This document shows positions 33,372 through 42,482 of a DNA stretch of 44,345 nucleotides, piece by piece (position 1 is the first letter of the stretch; every line of letters starts with the position of its first letter). The stretch is taken from contig CAIKXV010000150.1 of the NCBI GenBank assembly GCA_903831455.1, positions 1 to 44,345 of the forward strand, given 5' to 3'. The position numbers and the translations under genes were made by a program. Source of the stretch: an uncultured Pseudomonadota bacterium. Its GTDB lineage: Bacteria > Pseudomonadota > Gammaproteobacteria > Burkholderiales > CAIKXV01. The notes beneath the pieces were generated by a model. That model saw only the letters and a list, made by a program, of their open reading frames with translations. It was not told the DNA's origin and did no database searches.

Positions 33372-34907
33372 ATGCCCGACTGCCGCCGCTCCACCCCGCC
33401 CCGCCGGCCGACGATCCTGCCCGCGCTCGCGCGGACGATCGGCACGGTCGTGCTGGCCGCGGGCGCGGGCCTGGGCGCGAGCGTCGCGGCCGCGGCCGCG
33501 CCTGCTGCCACGGACTCGGCGGCCGTCTATCGCGCCGCGAGCCGTCTCGGCTACTGGCCAGCGCCCCAGACCGTCGCGGCCATCGCCGCGCATCCGGGTG
33601 GCGCACGCGGCTGGGCCCTGGAGGCCGTCGACCGCGCCCTCGCCGCCAGCCGACAGCCGCCGCCGCTGACCGACGCATTCCCCACGCTCCAGCGCAGCGT
33701 CCCCGAACTGTTCGCCGCGGCCCGCGCGGAACGCGAGGCCCGGCAGCAGGCGGCCCGGGCATTGCCGCCGGGTTCCGACATGAACGCCGCCGCGTTGCCT
33801 CCCGTCGCCCGCGCCAACGCGCAGGAGGCCGCGGCCTGGAGGATGCGGGCCTGCGCCGACCCGGCGTTCGAGGACCCGCTGCTCGCGCGGCTGACCGAGT
33901 TCTGGTTCAACCACCTCAACGTGTCGGTGGGCAAGGGGGGCTCGCGCCCGTTCGTGGGGCACTACGCACTGCACGCCATACGCCCGCACGTGCTGGGACG
34001 CTACGAGACGCTGCTGCTCGCGAGCGCGCGGCACCCGGCCATGCTGTTCTACCTCGACCAGGTACAGAACGTCGCCACCGGCGCCCGCGGACCCGGGGGC
34101 GTGTCGCGGGGTCCGAACGAGAACTACGCCCGCGAACTCCTGGAACTGCACACGCTGGGCGTTGCCGGCGGCTACGAGCAGCGCGACGTGCGCGAGCTCG
34201 CGCGCGTGCTGACCGGATGGACGGTCGACCCCGAAGGCGCCACCGGCTTCCGCTTCGTCCTCGCCCGCCACGACCATGGCGTCAAGCAGGTGCTCGGCCT
34301 CACGCTCTCCGGGGCGGGCGAGGCCGAGGGCCAGCGCGTGATCGCGCTGCTCGCGCAGCATCCGGCCACGGCGCGACGCATCGCCGAGCGCCTTGCGCGC
34401 ACCTTCGTCGCCGACGATCCGCCGCCCTCGGTGATCGACCGGCTTGCCGCCGAGTACCGGGCGGGCGCCGGCGACCTGCGCCGCGTGATGCGGGCGCTGG
34501 TGGACTCGGCCGAATTCTGGGACCCGTCGAACACGCTGTTCAAGACCCCGATCGACTATGCCTGCTCCGCGCTGGGAGCAACGCTGCAGGCGGCCGAACC
34601 GCCGCAGGCGGGTCCGCGCGGGCGCACCGGGGCGGCGCTGGGCTTCCTGTTCGGCGCAGGCCAGCCGATGAACGCGTGGCAGACGCCGGACGGCTATCGC
34701 ACCGATGCGGCAACGTGGATGGCACCCGAGGCCATCACCCGCCGCGCCGATCTCGCCGCCACGCTCACCGCAGGCGGTACCGGCGCCATCGCACTCGAGC
34801 AGTTGCTGCCTTTCCTGTCCGCGCCCACGCGCGACCGCGTGCTGCGCGGGCCGACCGCCCTGCAGCCGGCGCTGGCCCTGGCGAGCCCCGATTTCATGCG
34901 CAAGTAA
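33372..34907 (+). CDS. DUF1800 family exported protein
   Basis: A 511-residue protein with an N-terminal hydrophobic stretch (about 18-45, VVLAAGAGLGASVAAAA) that looks like a signal sequence. The body shows DUF1800 hallmarks: LTEFWFNHLNVS, LLLASARHPAMLFYLDQVQN, GPNENYARELLELHTLGV, LARVLTGWTVDP and LVDSAEFW. Function unknown. It is followed by a DUF1501 gene, a pairing seen in many bacteria. ATG 33372 is chosen over ATG 33339 because a -10-like GTTAAT lies at 33335-33340, overlapping the latter. No good ribosome binding site is visible. Confidence 0.88.
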   Translation: MPDCRRSTPPRRPTILPALARTIGTVVLAAGAGLGASVAAAAAPAATDSAAVYRAASRLGYWPAPQTVAAIAAHPGGARGWALEAVDRALAASRQPPPLTDAFPTLQRSVPELFAAARAEREARQQAARALPPGSDMNAAALPPVARANAQEAAAWRMRACADPAFEDPLLARLTEFWFNHLNVSVGKGGSRPFVGHYALHAIRPHVLGRYETLLLASARHPAMLFYLDQVQNVATGARGPGGVSRGPNENYARELLELHTLGVAGGYEQRDVRELARVLTGWTVDPEGATGFRFVLARHDHGVKQVLGLTLSGAGEAEGQRVIALLAQHPATARRIAERLARTFVADDPPPSVIDRLAAEYRAGAGDLRRVMRALVDSAEFWDPSNTLFKTPIDYACSALGATLQAAEPPQAGPRGRTGAALGFLFGAGQPMNAWQTPDGYRTDAATWMAPEAITRRADLAATLTAGGTGAIALEQLLPFLSAPTRDRVLRGPTALQPALALASPDFMRK

Positions 34908-35137
34908 CCGGCGAGCACCCCGACATGTCGCCACCCCGTGATCCCAGCCGCTCCCGCGTCGTCTGCAGCGCACCGGTCGCCCGGCCGCGCGATGGCGCCC
35001 GCCCGCCCATCGCACCCCTCCCGCCCCGCACCGCTTGCGGCAGCTCGGCGTCGAACGCCCCCGGGGCACGCGCCAGCCCTCCGGGCGCAGCGAACCCGCA
35101 CCCGGTGGTCTCCCCGACCGGGGCGGCCATCGGCCTG

Positions 35138-36400
35138 ATGCCGGCACGCCACCGTCGCCCGTCGCACGACCCGGGGCGGCGCCGCTGGCTCGCCGGAGGC
35201 TTGTCCGCGGGGCTGCTGGGCGCGACGCCGGGCCTGCAGGCGGCGGACACCCGTGGGGCCGATCCCGCGGGTCGTCTGGTCGTGGTCTTCCTGCGAGGCG
35301 CGTACGATGGCCTGTCGGCGCTGGTGCCGTGGTCCGATCCGGCCTATGCCTCCCTGCGACCGACCATCGCCATCCCGCCGCCCGACGGCACCCCGGATGC
35401 CGCGCTCGAACTCGATGCCCGGTTCGGGTTGCACCCGGCACTGGCCCCGGTGCTGCCCCTGTGGCGCGAGGGCTCGCTGGCGTTCGTGCCGACGGCGGGC
35501 TCGCCGGATCCCACCCGCTCGCACTTCGAGGCCCAGCACCACTGGGAAACCGGGCTTCCCGGGCACAGCACCGAAGCGCCTGGCTGGCTCAATCGGCTGA
35601 TCGCCGACCCCGCCCGCGCGCCCGACCGGGTGCGCCTGATCGGCGTGGGCGAGGCCAATCCGCGCATCCTCGCCGGCACCGCGCGCGCACGACTGGTCCA
35701 GCGCGGAGAGGGTGCCACCCGGCCGGGCGTCATCGCCAACGAGCGCGTGCGCGAGGCCCTTGCCGACCTGTATTCCGCGGACGATCCGCTGGGTCGCGCC
35801 TTTCGCGAAGGCATGGCGAGTCGGCTCGCCACCGCCCGGGAACTCGCCAGCGAAGCACGGGCCGCCGACAACGGCGCCGCGCCCAGCGCCACGGGCCTCG
35901 CGCTCGACGCCCGCCACCTCGCCACCCTGATGCGCAACGATCCCGCTCTCCGGGTGGGCTTCCTGTCGGCGGGCGGCTGGGACACCCACGCCAACCAGGG
36001 AGCCGCGCGCGGGCTGCTCGCGAACAACTTCGCCGCGCTGGGGCGGGCCCTGGTACAGCTGCGCGCGGACTTCAACCGGCCCGACGACCTGATCGTGGTG
36101 CTGAGCGAGTTCGGACGCACCGCAGCGGAGAACGGCTCGCGGGGCACCGACCACGGGCGAGGCAACGCGCTGTGGCTGATCGGCCAGCGGGTGGCGGGCG
36201 GGCGGGTGCACGGGCGCTGGGAAGGCATGGCCGCCGGGCAGCTCAACGAGGGGCGTGACCTGCCCGTGCTGCACGATTTCCGCTCGGTGCTGGCGCAGGT
36301 GCTGGTGCACGGCCTCGGGCTGCCGGAGTCGCGACTGTCCGACGTCTTCCCGGGCGCGCGCTGGGACGCCTCGCTCGACGGCCTGGTCCGGCGCGCCTGA
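35138..36400 (+). CDS. DUF1501 family exported protein (Tat type)
   Basis: A 420-residue protein of the DUF1501 (alkaline-phosphatase-like, sulfatase-related) family. It has a twin-arginine-like signal (GRRRWLAGGLSAGLLGA) and motifs VVVFLRGAYDGLSALVPWSD, the AQHHWETGLP segment, GFLSAGGWDTHANQG and LSEFGRTAAENGSRGTDHG; Asp/His in the last two resemble metal ligands. Function unknown; it is paired with the upstream DUF1800 gene. The frame is open back to an ATG at 34924, but those 71 extra residues are Pro/Ala/Arg-rich and bury the Tat signal, so 35138 is preferred. The 230 bp between the pair hold nothing I can identify. Confidence 0.85.
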   Translation: MPARHRRPSHDPGRRRWLAGGLSAGLLGATPGLQAADTRGADPAGRLVVVFLRGAYDGLSALVPWSDPAYASLRPTIAIPPPDGTPDAALELDARFGLHPALAPVLPLWREGSLAFVPTAGSPDPTRSHFEAQHHWETGLPGHSTEAPGWLNRLIADPARAPDRVRLIGVGEANPRILAGTARARLVQRGEGATRPGVIANERVREALADLYSADDPLGRAFREGMASRLATARELASEARAADNGAAPSATGLALDARHLATLMRNDPALRVGFLSAGGWDTHANQGAARGLLANNFAALGRALVQLRADFNRPDDLIVVLSEFGRTAAENGSRGTDHGRGNALWLIGQRVAGGRVHGRWEGMAAGQLNEGRDLPVLHDFRSVLAQVLVHGLGLPESRLSDVFPGARWDASLDGLVRRA

Positions 36401-36410
36401 GCCTCCCCTG

Positions 36411-36428
36411 GACGCCGCCGGCGGCGTC
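36411..36428. terminator. Palindrome between converging genes
   Basis: A perfect 18-bp palindrome (GACGCCGCC and its complement) 10 bp after the DUF1501 stop, overlapping the stop of the converging TPP enzyme gene. It is a plausible bidirectional terminator stem but lacks a T tract. Confidence 0.5.
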
Positions 36429-38079
36429 AGCCGCGCCGCAGCACCGGCGCCGGGTGGGACTCGATCAGGACGTTCACGCAGGCGGGAAGCCCGCTGCTGC
36501 ACGCACGTGCGAGCGCCCCGGGCAGATCGTCGGCGGTGGTCACGAACTCGCCGTGGCCGCCGAAACCCTCCGCCACCCGGTCATAGCGGGTCGGCAGCAG
36601 TTCGCAACCCCGGGCGCGCGCCGCCCCGTACTCGCGCAGCTGGATCTGGTGCTCGGCATTCCAGCACTGGTCGTTGCCGACGACCGCGACGAAGCGCGCC
36701 CCCGAGCGCACGGCGGTGTCGAACTCCGCGGGATGGAAGCCGAAGGTACCGTCTCCCAGCACCGCGACGACCGTCGCACCGGGACGCGCAAGGCTCGCGG
36801 CCACCGCGAAGGGCAGTGCCGATCCGATCGAGCCCGCCACCCCGTTGATGATGCGCGTCGGCGCGCGCAGGCAGGACTGCGCCCATTGCCCGATCTCGCC
36901 GCCGTCGACGACCAGTACCGCGGAGGGGTCGGCATCGAGCAGCGGCTGGAGCGCGCGGCACATCTGCACCGGGTGCAGCCGCCCCGGTTCGCGGGCCGCC
37001 ACGGTCTCCCACGCGGGCGGGCGCCACGCGACGGCCGTCGCGACCCTCGCCGCCCAGTCCGGGGCGATCGGCCCGCCGCCCCGGGCAGCGGCCTCGGCCA
37101 GCGCCTCCAGCGCGTGGACCGCGGCGGCCACGGCGCTCAACTCGACTCGTCCCGCGCCCAGTGCGCGCTGGGCCCGAGCGATCATCGCCGGATCCGGATC
37201 GATCACCGTCACGGCGGCGCCCGTCGGGAGGGCGGCGCCCAGGCGCAGCGTGAAGTCGATCGGCTTGCCGACCAGCACGACCTGATCGGCCTCGGCCAGC
37301 ACTTCGGCGAAAGCGCCGAGCGAGGGATCGTTGACGCCCCGCGGGCTCTCCATGCCGAGGACGGGCACGCCGGCCGCATCGGCGAGCGCGCGGACCGCCG
37401 CCTGCGCACCGCCCGCCATGCACGCGGGCCCGGCGAGCACCAGCGGACGCCGGGACTGGCGGAGTCGATGCACGATCGCGTCGGCGGCCACCGCAGGCAG
37501 CGGCGCCGACGCGGGGGCGCCCGGCGCCCGCACCCGCGCGGCCTCGCGGTCGACGACCGCACCCTCGAGCACGTCGCTGGGGAGCGACAGGTACACGGGT
37601 CCCGGCCGGCCCGCGCGCGCGATCGCCACCGCCCGCGAGAACGCGTGCCCGACCTCCTGCGGCGCGGTCGCGCAGAGCGAGGCCTTGACCAGCGGCGCGG
37701 CCAGCGCGACCTGGTCGATCTCCTGGAACGCACCGCGCCCTGCATCGGCAAGCGGGGCCTGCCCGGAGAGCAGGACCATCGGCGACTCGGCCGCGAGCGC
37801 GGTGTAGAGCGCCGATATCCCGTTCGCGTGCCCCGGGCCGCCGGTGAGCAGCGCAACGCCGGTCGCGCCCGTCAGCCGCGACCAGGCGTCGGCCATGTGC
37901 ACGGCCGCACCCTCGTGGCGCACATGCACGAGATCGACGCCCGCCTCGAGCAGCGCGTCGTAGAGCACCATGATGTGGTTGCCCGAGAGCGAGAACACCC
38001 TGTCCACGCCCTCGCCCGCCATCGCGGCCGCGAGCGCGTCGGCGCCCCGGTCAGGTCGCTGCCCGCTTCCCGTTGCCAT
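36427..38079 (-). CDS. Thiamine-pyrophosphate enzyme, acetolactate-synthase-like
   Basis: A 550-residue ThDP enzyme of the acetohydroxyacid synthase/oxalyl-CoA decarboxylase/benzoylformate decarboxylase superfamily. The pyrimidine-binding domain has the catalytic glutamate E56 in HVRHEGAAVHMADAW and GPGHANGISALYTA. A central Rossmann domain follows, then the pyrophosphate motif VLGDGTFGFHPAEFDTAVRSG with VVGNDQCWN (around residue 440). No regulatory small subunit (ilvH) and no other branched-chain gene is near, so it is not an obvious IlvB. Substrate unknown; a 2-oxoacid or oxalyl-CoA-type substrate is possible. GGGGGG before ATGCG supports the start at 38079. Confidence 0.85.
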   Translation of the reverse strand: MATGSGQRPDRGADALAAAMAGEGVDRVFSLSGNHIMVLYDALLEAGVDLVHVRHEGAAVHMADAWSRLTGATGVALLTGGPGHANGISALYTALAAESPMVLLSGQAPLADAGRGAFQEIDQVALAAPLVKASLCATAPQEVGHAFSRAVAIARAGRPGPVYLSLPSDVLEGAVVDREAARVRAPGAPASAPLPAVAADAIVHRLRQSRRPLVLAGPACMAGGAQAAVRALADAAGVPVLGMESPRGVNDPSLGAFAEVLAEADQVVLVGKPIDFTLRLGAALPTGAAVTVIDPDPAMIARAQRALGAGRVELSAVAAAVHALEALAEAAARGGGPIAPDWAARVATAVAWRPPAWETVAAREPGRLHPVQMCRALQPLLDADPSAVLVVDGGEIGQWAQSCLRAPTRIINGVAGSIGSALPFAVAASLARPGATVVAVLGDGTFGFHPAEFDTAVRSGARFVAVVGNDQCWNAEHQIQLREYGAARARGCELLPTRYDRVAEGFGGHGEFVTTADDLPGALARACSSGLPACVNVLIESHPAPVLRRG

Positions 38080-38190
38080 CGCATCCCCCCGTGACCTGGC
38101 CTGTTCGTGCAGGCGTCCAGTCTACGGTACCGACGGCGGCGTTGCCGATCGTCCCGGACGCGCGGATGATCGCGGCCGCCTCCCTGGCCT

Positions 38191-40035
38191 TCAGCCGCCT
38201 GCGAGTGCGCGCCGCGCCCGGTCGCGCAGCACGGGCTCGCGCGACTGCCGCGCGACCGCCTCGAGTTCGGCCCGCGCCGCCTCGCGCAGCCCTGCCCGCT
38301 CGAGGTTTCGCGCCGCCCGCAGGCGGGCTTCGAGCGCCAGCGCGTCGACCGGTCCCGCGGCCGCCGCGGCGAGATACCCGGAAGCCGCCTGCGCGAACGC
38401 GGCGTCCGGCGGCAGTACCGTCGGTCTTGCGCTGGCCGCCGAGCCACCGGCCCGATCGGGGCGCCCTTGCAGTCCCTCGGCCTCCGCCGCACGCGCCCGG
38501 GCGAGCAGCAGCGGGCGGGCGAGCGCCGCAGGGGCGTCGACGCCCTCGAGCAGCCCGAGGGCCTGGGCCGAGGCACCGGCGTCGGTCATCCGTTCGGCCA
38601 GCTCGATCAGCCGCGTATCCGCAGTCGCGGTCCCGGCCCCGGTTGCCGCGCGCCAGCGCCGTACGGCCTCCTCGTGAGACCCCGAATCCGAAAGAACCCG
38701 AGAGAGCGTGAGCGCCCACTCTCCCGACCCGCCCGCGGGTGGGGCAGGCAGCGATCGCCAGTAGGCAGCCGCCATGCCGGGCTCGCCCGCCGCAGCGGCC
38801 AGCGCGCCCAACTGCCGCGCCAGATCTTCCGGTAGCGTATCGGTCGGGGCGGCGGATCCCGGGGGCGGAAACAGCAGCAGCGCCGCTCGCCCGAGACCCG
38901 ACTCGCGCAGCGAGATCACCCACTGCAGGCGCGCGTGCTCGCGCGTGCTCGCGGCCGCGCCACCGGAGGCCAGCCCCGCGAAGAGGGCCCGCGCACGCGG
39001 CGGATCGGTCGCCGCCAGACGAGCGGCATCATCCATCCAGCCGAAGTCGTCGCCGGTCAGCAACTGGCGCTCGGTCGCCGCGCCGACCGCAGCCGCCTGC
39101 AGGTCACCGCGCAGCACCCCCGCCTGCCCGGTTCGATCGGACGGCTCCCGCGCGCCTCCCGCGCGGGCACCGGTGTCCCGGAGCGTCTCCCCCGCCGCAA
39201 CCAGCCGCGTCCCGGCCTCGGCGACCAGCACGGGGTCCCCGCCCGACCGACCGATCTCGCGCGCCATCCGCCAGAACCAGCCGGGCGCGCGAGCGGGCAG
39301 CGAACTGCGGATCCTGCGGGCGACCTCCACCGGCGCGCTCACGCCGAGGCGAGCCTGAAGCAGCAGTCGCTCCGGCGAGTCGGCAGCGAGCAACGCCACC
39401 AGTGGCAGCGCCTCGCGACTGCGGCCGGCCTCGGCCAGCAGGGCAGCCATCTCCGCGACCGACGCCGCATCGGCCTGCGGATGGTCGAGCCGCCAGCGCA
39501 GCAGCGCGGCGTAGGCCTCGTCGACCAGGCCGTCGGCGAACAGGCTGCGGACCACGAGACGCCGCGCATGCTCCCGGGCGCCCTCGGGCGCGTCGGCCAG
39601 CCAGATCGCGGTGGCCGCGAGTCGACGCGCGCGCGCGGCCCCGGCATCGCCGCCTAGCAGTCGGAGCGCAGCCTCGGCACCGGCCAGCGCTTCGGTCGCC
39701 TCGATCCTTCCGGTGCGCGCCAGCGCCTCCGCGCTCGCCACCCGCAGGCGATCCGCCTGCTCGCCCGGCGGCATCCGGCGGGCCGCGTCGGCGCGCAGGC
39801 GGAGGGTGTCCGGACCCGGGGGAGCGTGCTCGAGCCGCGCGAGTGCGAGTGCGGGAGCGCCCGACGCCAGCAGGCGCACGGCGGCCTCCCGCGGGTCCGA
39901 CGCCTCGGGCGCCAGTCGATCCCGAGCCCACGGGACTCCCGGCTGGAACGCTCCGACGACGATCAGCAACCCGAGGGCGGCTGCCGCGCGGCGACGTACG
40001 CCGCGGCTGCAGGACCCCACCCACCGGACAGGCAC
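38191..40035 (-). CDS. Exported Ala-rich helical-repeat protein, unrecognised
   Basis: A 614-residue protein I do not recognise. The N-terminus (RRRAAAALGLLIVVGAFQPGVPWA) looks like a signal peptide. The rest is Ala/Arg/Leu-rich helical sequence with repeated pairs such as LLASGAPALALARLE, LFADGLVDEAYAALLRW, LLAEAGRSREALPLVALL and LGLLEGVDAPAALARPLLLARA, consistent with a TPR-like solenoid. It follows rplS on the same strand, with a perfect hairpin between. The start is uncertain: GTG 40035 and GTG 40020 are both possible and neither has a good ribosome binding site. It may be a periplasmic scaffold. The codon pattern looks real because the frame is long and consistently repeat-like. Confidence 0.65.
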   Translation of the reverse strand: MPVRWVGSCSRGVRRRAAAALGLLIVVGAFQPGVPWARDRLAPEASDPREAAVRLLASGAPALALARLEHAPPGPDTLRLRADAARRMPPGEQADRLRVASAEALARTGRIEATEALAGAEAALRLLGGDAGAARARRLAATAIWLADAPEGAREHARRLVVRSLFADGLVDEAYAALLRWRLDHPQADAASVAEMAALLAEAGRSREALPLVALLAADSPERLLLQARLGVSAPVEVARRIRSSLPARAPGWFWRMAREIGRSGGDPVLVAEAGTRLVAAGETLRDTGARAGGAREPSDRTGQAGVLRGDLQAAAVGAATERQLLTGDDFGWMDDAARLAATDPPRARALFAGLASGGAAASTREHARLQWVISLRESGLGRAALLLFPPPGSAAPTDTLPEDLARQLGALAAAAGEPGMAAAYWRSLPAPPAGGSGEWALTLSRVLSDSGSHEEAVRRWRAATGAGTATADTRLIELAERMTDAGASAQALGLLEGVDAPAALARPLLLARARAAEAEGLQGRPDRAGGSAASARPTVLPPDAAFAQAASGYLAAAAAGPVDALALEARLRAARNLERAGLREAARAELEAVARQSREPVLRDRARRALAGG

Positions 40036-40043
40036 GACCGACA

Positions 40044-40067
40044 GCGTGCGGACCGCGGTCCGCACGC
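40044..40067. terminator. Perfect 24-bp palindrome after rplS
   Basis: GCGTGCGGACCG is followed directly by its own reverse complement, so the whole 24 bp is self-complementary, 5 bp past the rplS stop. It can form a 10-bp stem with a CGCG loop. No T tract follows on either strand, so it may attenuate rather than end transcription. Confidence 0.6.
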
Positions 40068-40072
40068 AGCGC

Positions 40073-40489
40073 TCAGCCCTGCTCGCCGGACTCGGCCGCC
40101 GCCGGTGCTGCCACCGCGGCGGCCTTGGCGCCGCGCGCCACCAGCTTCTCGCGGATCCGCGCCGACTTGCCGGAGCGCTTGCGCAGGTAGTAGAGCTTGG
40201 CGCGCCGCACATCGCCACGGCGCTTGATCTCGATGCCGGCGATGGCCGGCGAGTAGGTCTGGAACGTGCGCTCCACGCCCTCGCCCGAGGAGATCTTGCG
40301 GACGATGAACGAGGAGTTCAGGCCGCGGTTGCGCTTTGCGATCACCACGCCTTCGTAGGCCTGGACGCGCTTGCGGTCGCCTTCGACCACGTTGACGCTG
40401 ACCACCACCGTGTCGCCGGGCGCGAAATCGGGGATGTTACGCCCCAGGCGGGCGATTTCTTCCTGTTCGAGCTGCCTGATCAGATCCAC
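40073..40489 (-). CDS. rplS: Ribosomal protein bL19
   Basis: Large-subunit ribosomal protein at the 30S-50S interface. The 138 residues begin [22 protein letters not shown] and contain [50 protein letters not shown] and [25 protein letters not shown], the standard L19 core. The last about 20 residues are an Ala-rich extension ([18 protein letters not shown]) beyond the common 115-residue form. It lies 80 bp downstream of trmD, as in the classical rpsP-rimM-trmD-rplS operon. Confidence 0.98.
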   Translation of the reverse strand: MDLIRQLEQEEIARLGRNIPDFAPGDTVVVSVNVVEGDRKRVQAYEGVVIAKRNRGLNSSFIVRKISSGEGVERTFQTYSPAIAGIEIKRRGDVRRAKLYYLRKRSGKSARIREKLVARGAKAAAVAAPAAAESGEQG

Positions 40490-40569
40490 TGTGCTGCTCC
40501 TTCGCGTATCGGGCGATCAGAGGTCCCGCGGGACATGATTCGCCGGTTCTTGTTCGGCCCCACCCGCCT

Positions 40570-41346
40570 TCAGCGGGCGAGTCCCACCTCGCCACCCGCC
40601 TGCTCGCGACGGAATTCGTCGAGCAGCCGGGTATCGGTCTCGTCCAGTCGGCGGCGCTGCAGCAGGTCCGGCCGACGCTGCCAGGTGCGCCCGAGCGACT
40701 GCTTGCGCCGCCAGCGCGCGATCGCCGCGTGATCGCCCGACAGCAATACCGGCGGCACCGCCAACCCCTCGTATACCTCGGGACGCGTGTAGTGCGGGCA
40801 ATCGAGCAGGCCGTCGACGAACGACTCCTGCTGCGCGGACCCGGCGTCGTTCAGTGCGCCGGGCAACTGGCGGATCACGCAGTCCATCAGCACCATCATC
40901 GCCAGCTCGCCGCCGGAGAGCACGTAGTCGCCGATCGAGATCTCATCGTCGACGCGGCGCGCGATCACCCGCTCGTCGACGCCCTCGTAGCGGCCGCCGA
41001 AGAGCACCACGCCCGGGTGCGCGGCGAGGTCGAGCACCGCCCGATGGTCGAGCGGGCGGCCCTGGGGGGTGACATGCACGACCCGCGGCCGGGTAACGCC
41101 CTGCTCGTGCTGCCGCCCCAGCGCCGCGTCGATCGCAGCCTCCAGCGGGGCGGCCATCATCACCATGCCCGGTCCGCCCCCGTAGGGCCGATCGTCGATC
41201 GTGCGGTAGTTGTCGCGGGCGAAATCGCGCGGGTTCCACAGGCGAAGGTCGTAGCAGCCCTGCTCGCACGCGCGACGGCTGATGCCCCAGCGCGTGAGCG
41301 CATCGAACATCTCGGGGAACAGCGTAATGGCGTCGAAATGCATCAT
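40570..41346 (-). CDS. trmD: TrmD, tRNA (guanine-N1)-methyltransferase
   Basis: SPOUT-class enzyme that methylates G37 of tRNAs and prevents frameshifting, 258 residues. It opens [16 protein letters not shown] and has the knot-forming regions [33 protein letters not shown], and [20 protein letters not shown], then [10 protein letters not shown] and [17 protein letters not shown], all diagnostic. A second ATG lies one codon in. It is 30 bp after rimM in the ribosomal-protein operon. Essential in most bacteria. Confidence 0.97.
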   Translation of the reverse strand: MMHFDAITLFPEMFDALTRWGISRRACEQGCYDLRLWNPRDFARDNYRTIDDRPYGGGPGMVMMAAPLEAAIDAALGRQHEQGVTRPRVVHVTPQGRPLDHRAVLDLAAHPGVVLFGGRYEGVDERVIARRVDDEISIGDYVLSGGELAMMVLMDCVIRQLPGALNDAGSAQQESFVDGLLDCPHYTRPEVYEGLAVPPVLLSGDHAAIARWRRKQSLGRTWQRRPDLLQRRRLDETDTRLLDEFRREQAGGEVGLAR

Positions 41347-41376
41347 CGCGTGCGGATCAGCCCCGGCGCGGGGCCC

Positions 41377-41955
41377 TCAGACGGGTTCCTGCCAGTCCAC
41401 CTCGATGCGGCGCACGGTCAGGTCCACCCGACCCACGTGCCGCTCGACGAAGGGCACCAGCCACTGCCTCGGTCGGCCCTTCGCATCGCGCTCCGGGCGG
41501 TCGATCACCAGTACGTCGTGGGCTCCGGCTTCGATCAGGCCGCTGACCGTACCGACCAACCGGCCCTCCCGGTCGACCGCATCGAGCCCGATCAGGTCGT
41601 CCCAGAAATACTCCCCTTCCCCTGGCGCCGGCAGCGCGCTCCTCGGCAACGCCACCGGGCACCCCCGCAACGCCACCGCGGCATCGCGATCGACCACACC
41701 TTCGAACAGGGCAATCAGCCCCGAACCGTGTGGCTGCGCCTCGAGCACCTCGACCGGCCCTGGCGCCCTCGCCGGGGCCTCGCGGACGCGCGAGGCCGGG
41801 GCCTGCAGCCACCACCGCTCGTGGTCGAGCAGCGCATCGGGGTCGGTCGAGAACGTCTGGACCCGCACCCACCCCTGCACGCCGAACGGGGCGCCCACGC
41901 GCCCCATCACGACCCAGCGTTCGGTCTCAGGCGGCGGCAGCGGCCGGCTGGGCAC
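41377..41955 (-). CDS. rimM: RimM, 16S rRNA processing factor
   Basis: 30S maturation factor, with an RRM-like N-terminal domain and a C-terminal PRC barrel, 192 residues as annotated. Seen are [22 protein letters not shown], an insert [49 protein letters not shown] and the C-terminal [23 protein letters not shown]. The start is uncertain: GTG 41955 overlaps rpsP by 29 bp, whereas GTG 41910 would give a short N-terminus beginning just before MGRV. The [11 protein letters not shown] stretch seems a plausible native N-terminus, so I keep 41955. Confidence 0.9.
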   Translation of the reverse strand: MPSRPLPPPETERWVVMGRVGAPFGVQGWVRVQTFSTDPDALLDHERWWLQAPASRVREAPARAPGPVEVLEAQPHGSGLIALFEGVVDRDAAVALRGCPVALPRSALPAPGEGEYFWDDLIGLDAVDREGRLVGTVSGLIEAGAHDVLVIDRPERDAKGRPRQWLVPFVERHVGRVDLTVRRIEVDWQEPV

Positions 41956-42190
41956 GGCACTTGCGGGCAAGCCGGGCGACCGTGTCGGTCGGCTTCGCGC
42001 CCTTGGACGTCCAGTGCTCGAGGCGGTCGAGTGCGATGCGCAGACCTTCCTCGTGGGCGGCGGCCTTCGGGTTGTAGAAGCCGATGCGCTCGATGAACTT
42101 GCCATCGCGGGGGTTGCGCGAGTCGGCCACCACCACGTTGTAGAAGGGGCGGTTCTTCGCACCGCCACGGGAAAGGCGAATGACTACCAT
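41927..42190 (-). CDS. rpsP: Ribosomal protein bS16
   Basis: Small-subunit protein needed for 30S assembly, 87 residues: [41 protein letters not shown] is the textbook S16 N-terminus (read as two adjoining motifs), followed by [25 protein letters not shown] and an Ala-rich tail. It heads the rpsP-rimM-trmD-rplS operon. The start at 42190 is preceded by a gap of 292 bp to the divergent FKBP gene, which contains a -10-like element. Confidence 0.97.
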   Translation of the reverse strand: MVVIRLSRGGAKNRPFYNVVVADSRNPRDGKFIERIGFYNPKAAAHEEGLRIALDRLEHWTSKGAKPTDTVARLARKCRAQPAAAAA

Positions 42191-42232
42191 GTCGGTCGGT
42201 CCGTTGACTGGGTTTCTGGCGAAAAGCCGCGC

Positions 42233-42238
42233 ATGATA
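42233..42238 (-). promoter_or_regulatory. rpsP operon promoter -10 element
   Basis: TATCAT on the minus strand in the context TTGTCGTATCATGC, 43 bp before the rpsP start. The -35 region (around 42256-42261, TGTGCA-like) is weak. This is the AT-richest stretch of the rpsP-FKBP gap. Confidence 0.5.
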
Positions 42239-42482
42239 CGACAAAAGGCGCCGCTTGCACAGTTTTCGCGTTGCCCGCCCCGGATCGGCCGCTGGCGGAC
42301 GCGACCCGCGGGCGGCCACCGCGCCCCGCGGCGGCGCAGGCGGGGGGGCCGACCCTTCGCGTCCGCGCCGACCCCGGTATCCTTGGCGCGGGTCGCCGTC
42401 GGGCGCGCCACGGCCACGCGGTCGCGGCCTTGGCGACCGGCCCGGTGAAGACGCTTTCCAAACCCCACGCATGGATGTCCCG

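Noticed and set aside
34924-35137. Upstream ATG for the DUF1501 gene
   Set aside because: It adds 71 low-complexity residues ahead of a proper Tat signal.
33336-35441. 701-codon minus-strand open frame
   Set aside because: Antisense to the DUF1800 and DUF1501 genes, which carry recognisable family motifs; the frame shows none.
40729-42096. 455-codon plus-strand open frame
   Set aside because: Antisense to trmD, rimM and rpsP; no recognisable domain.
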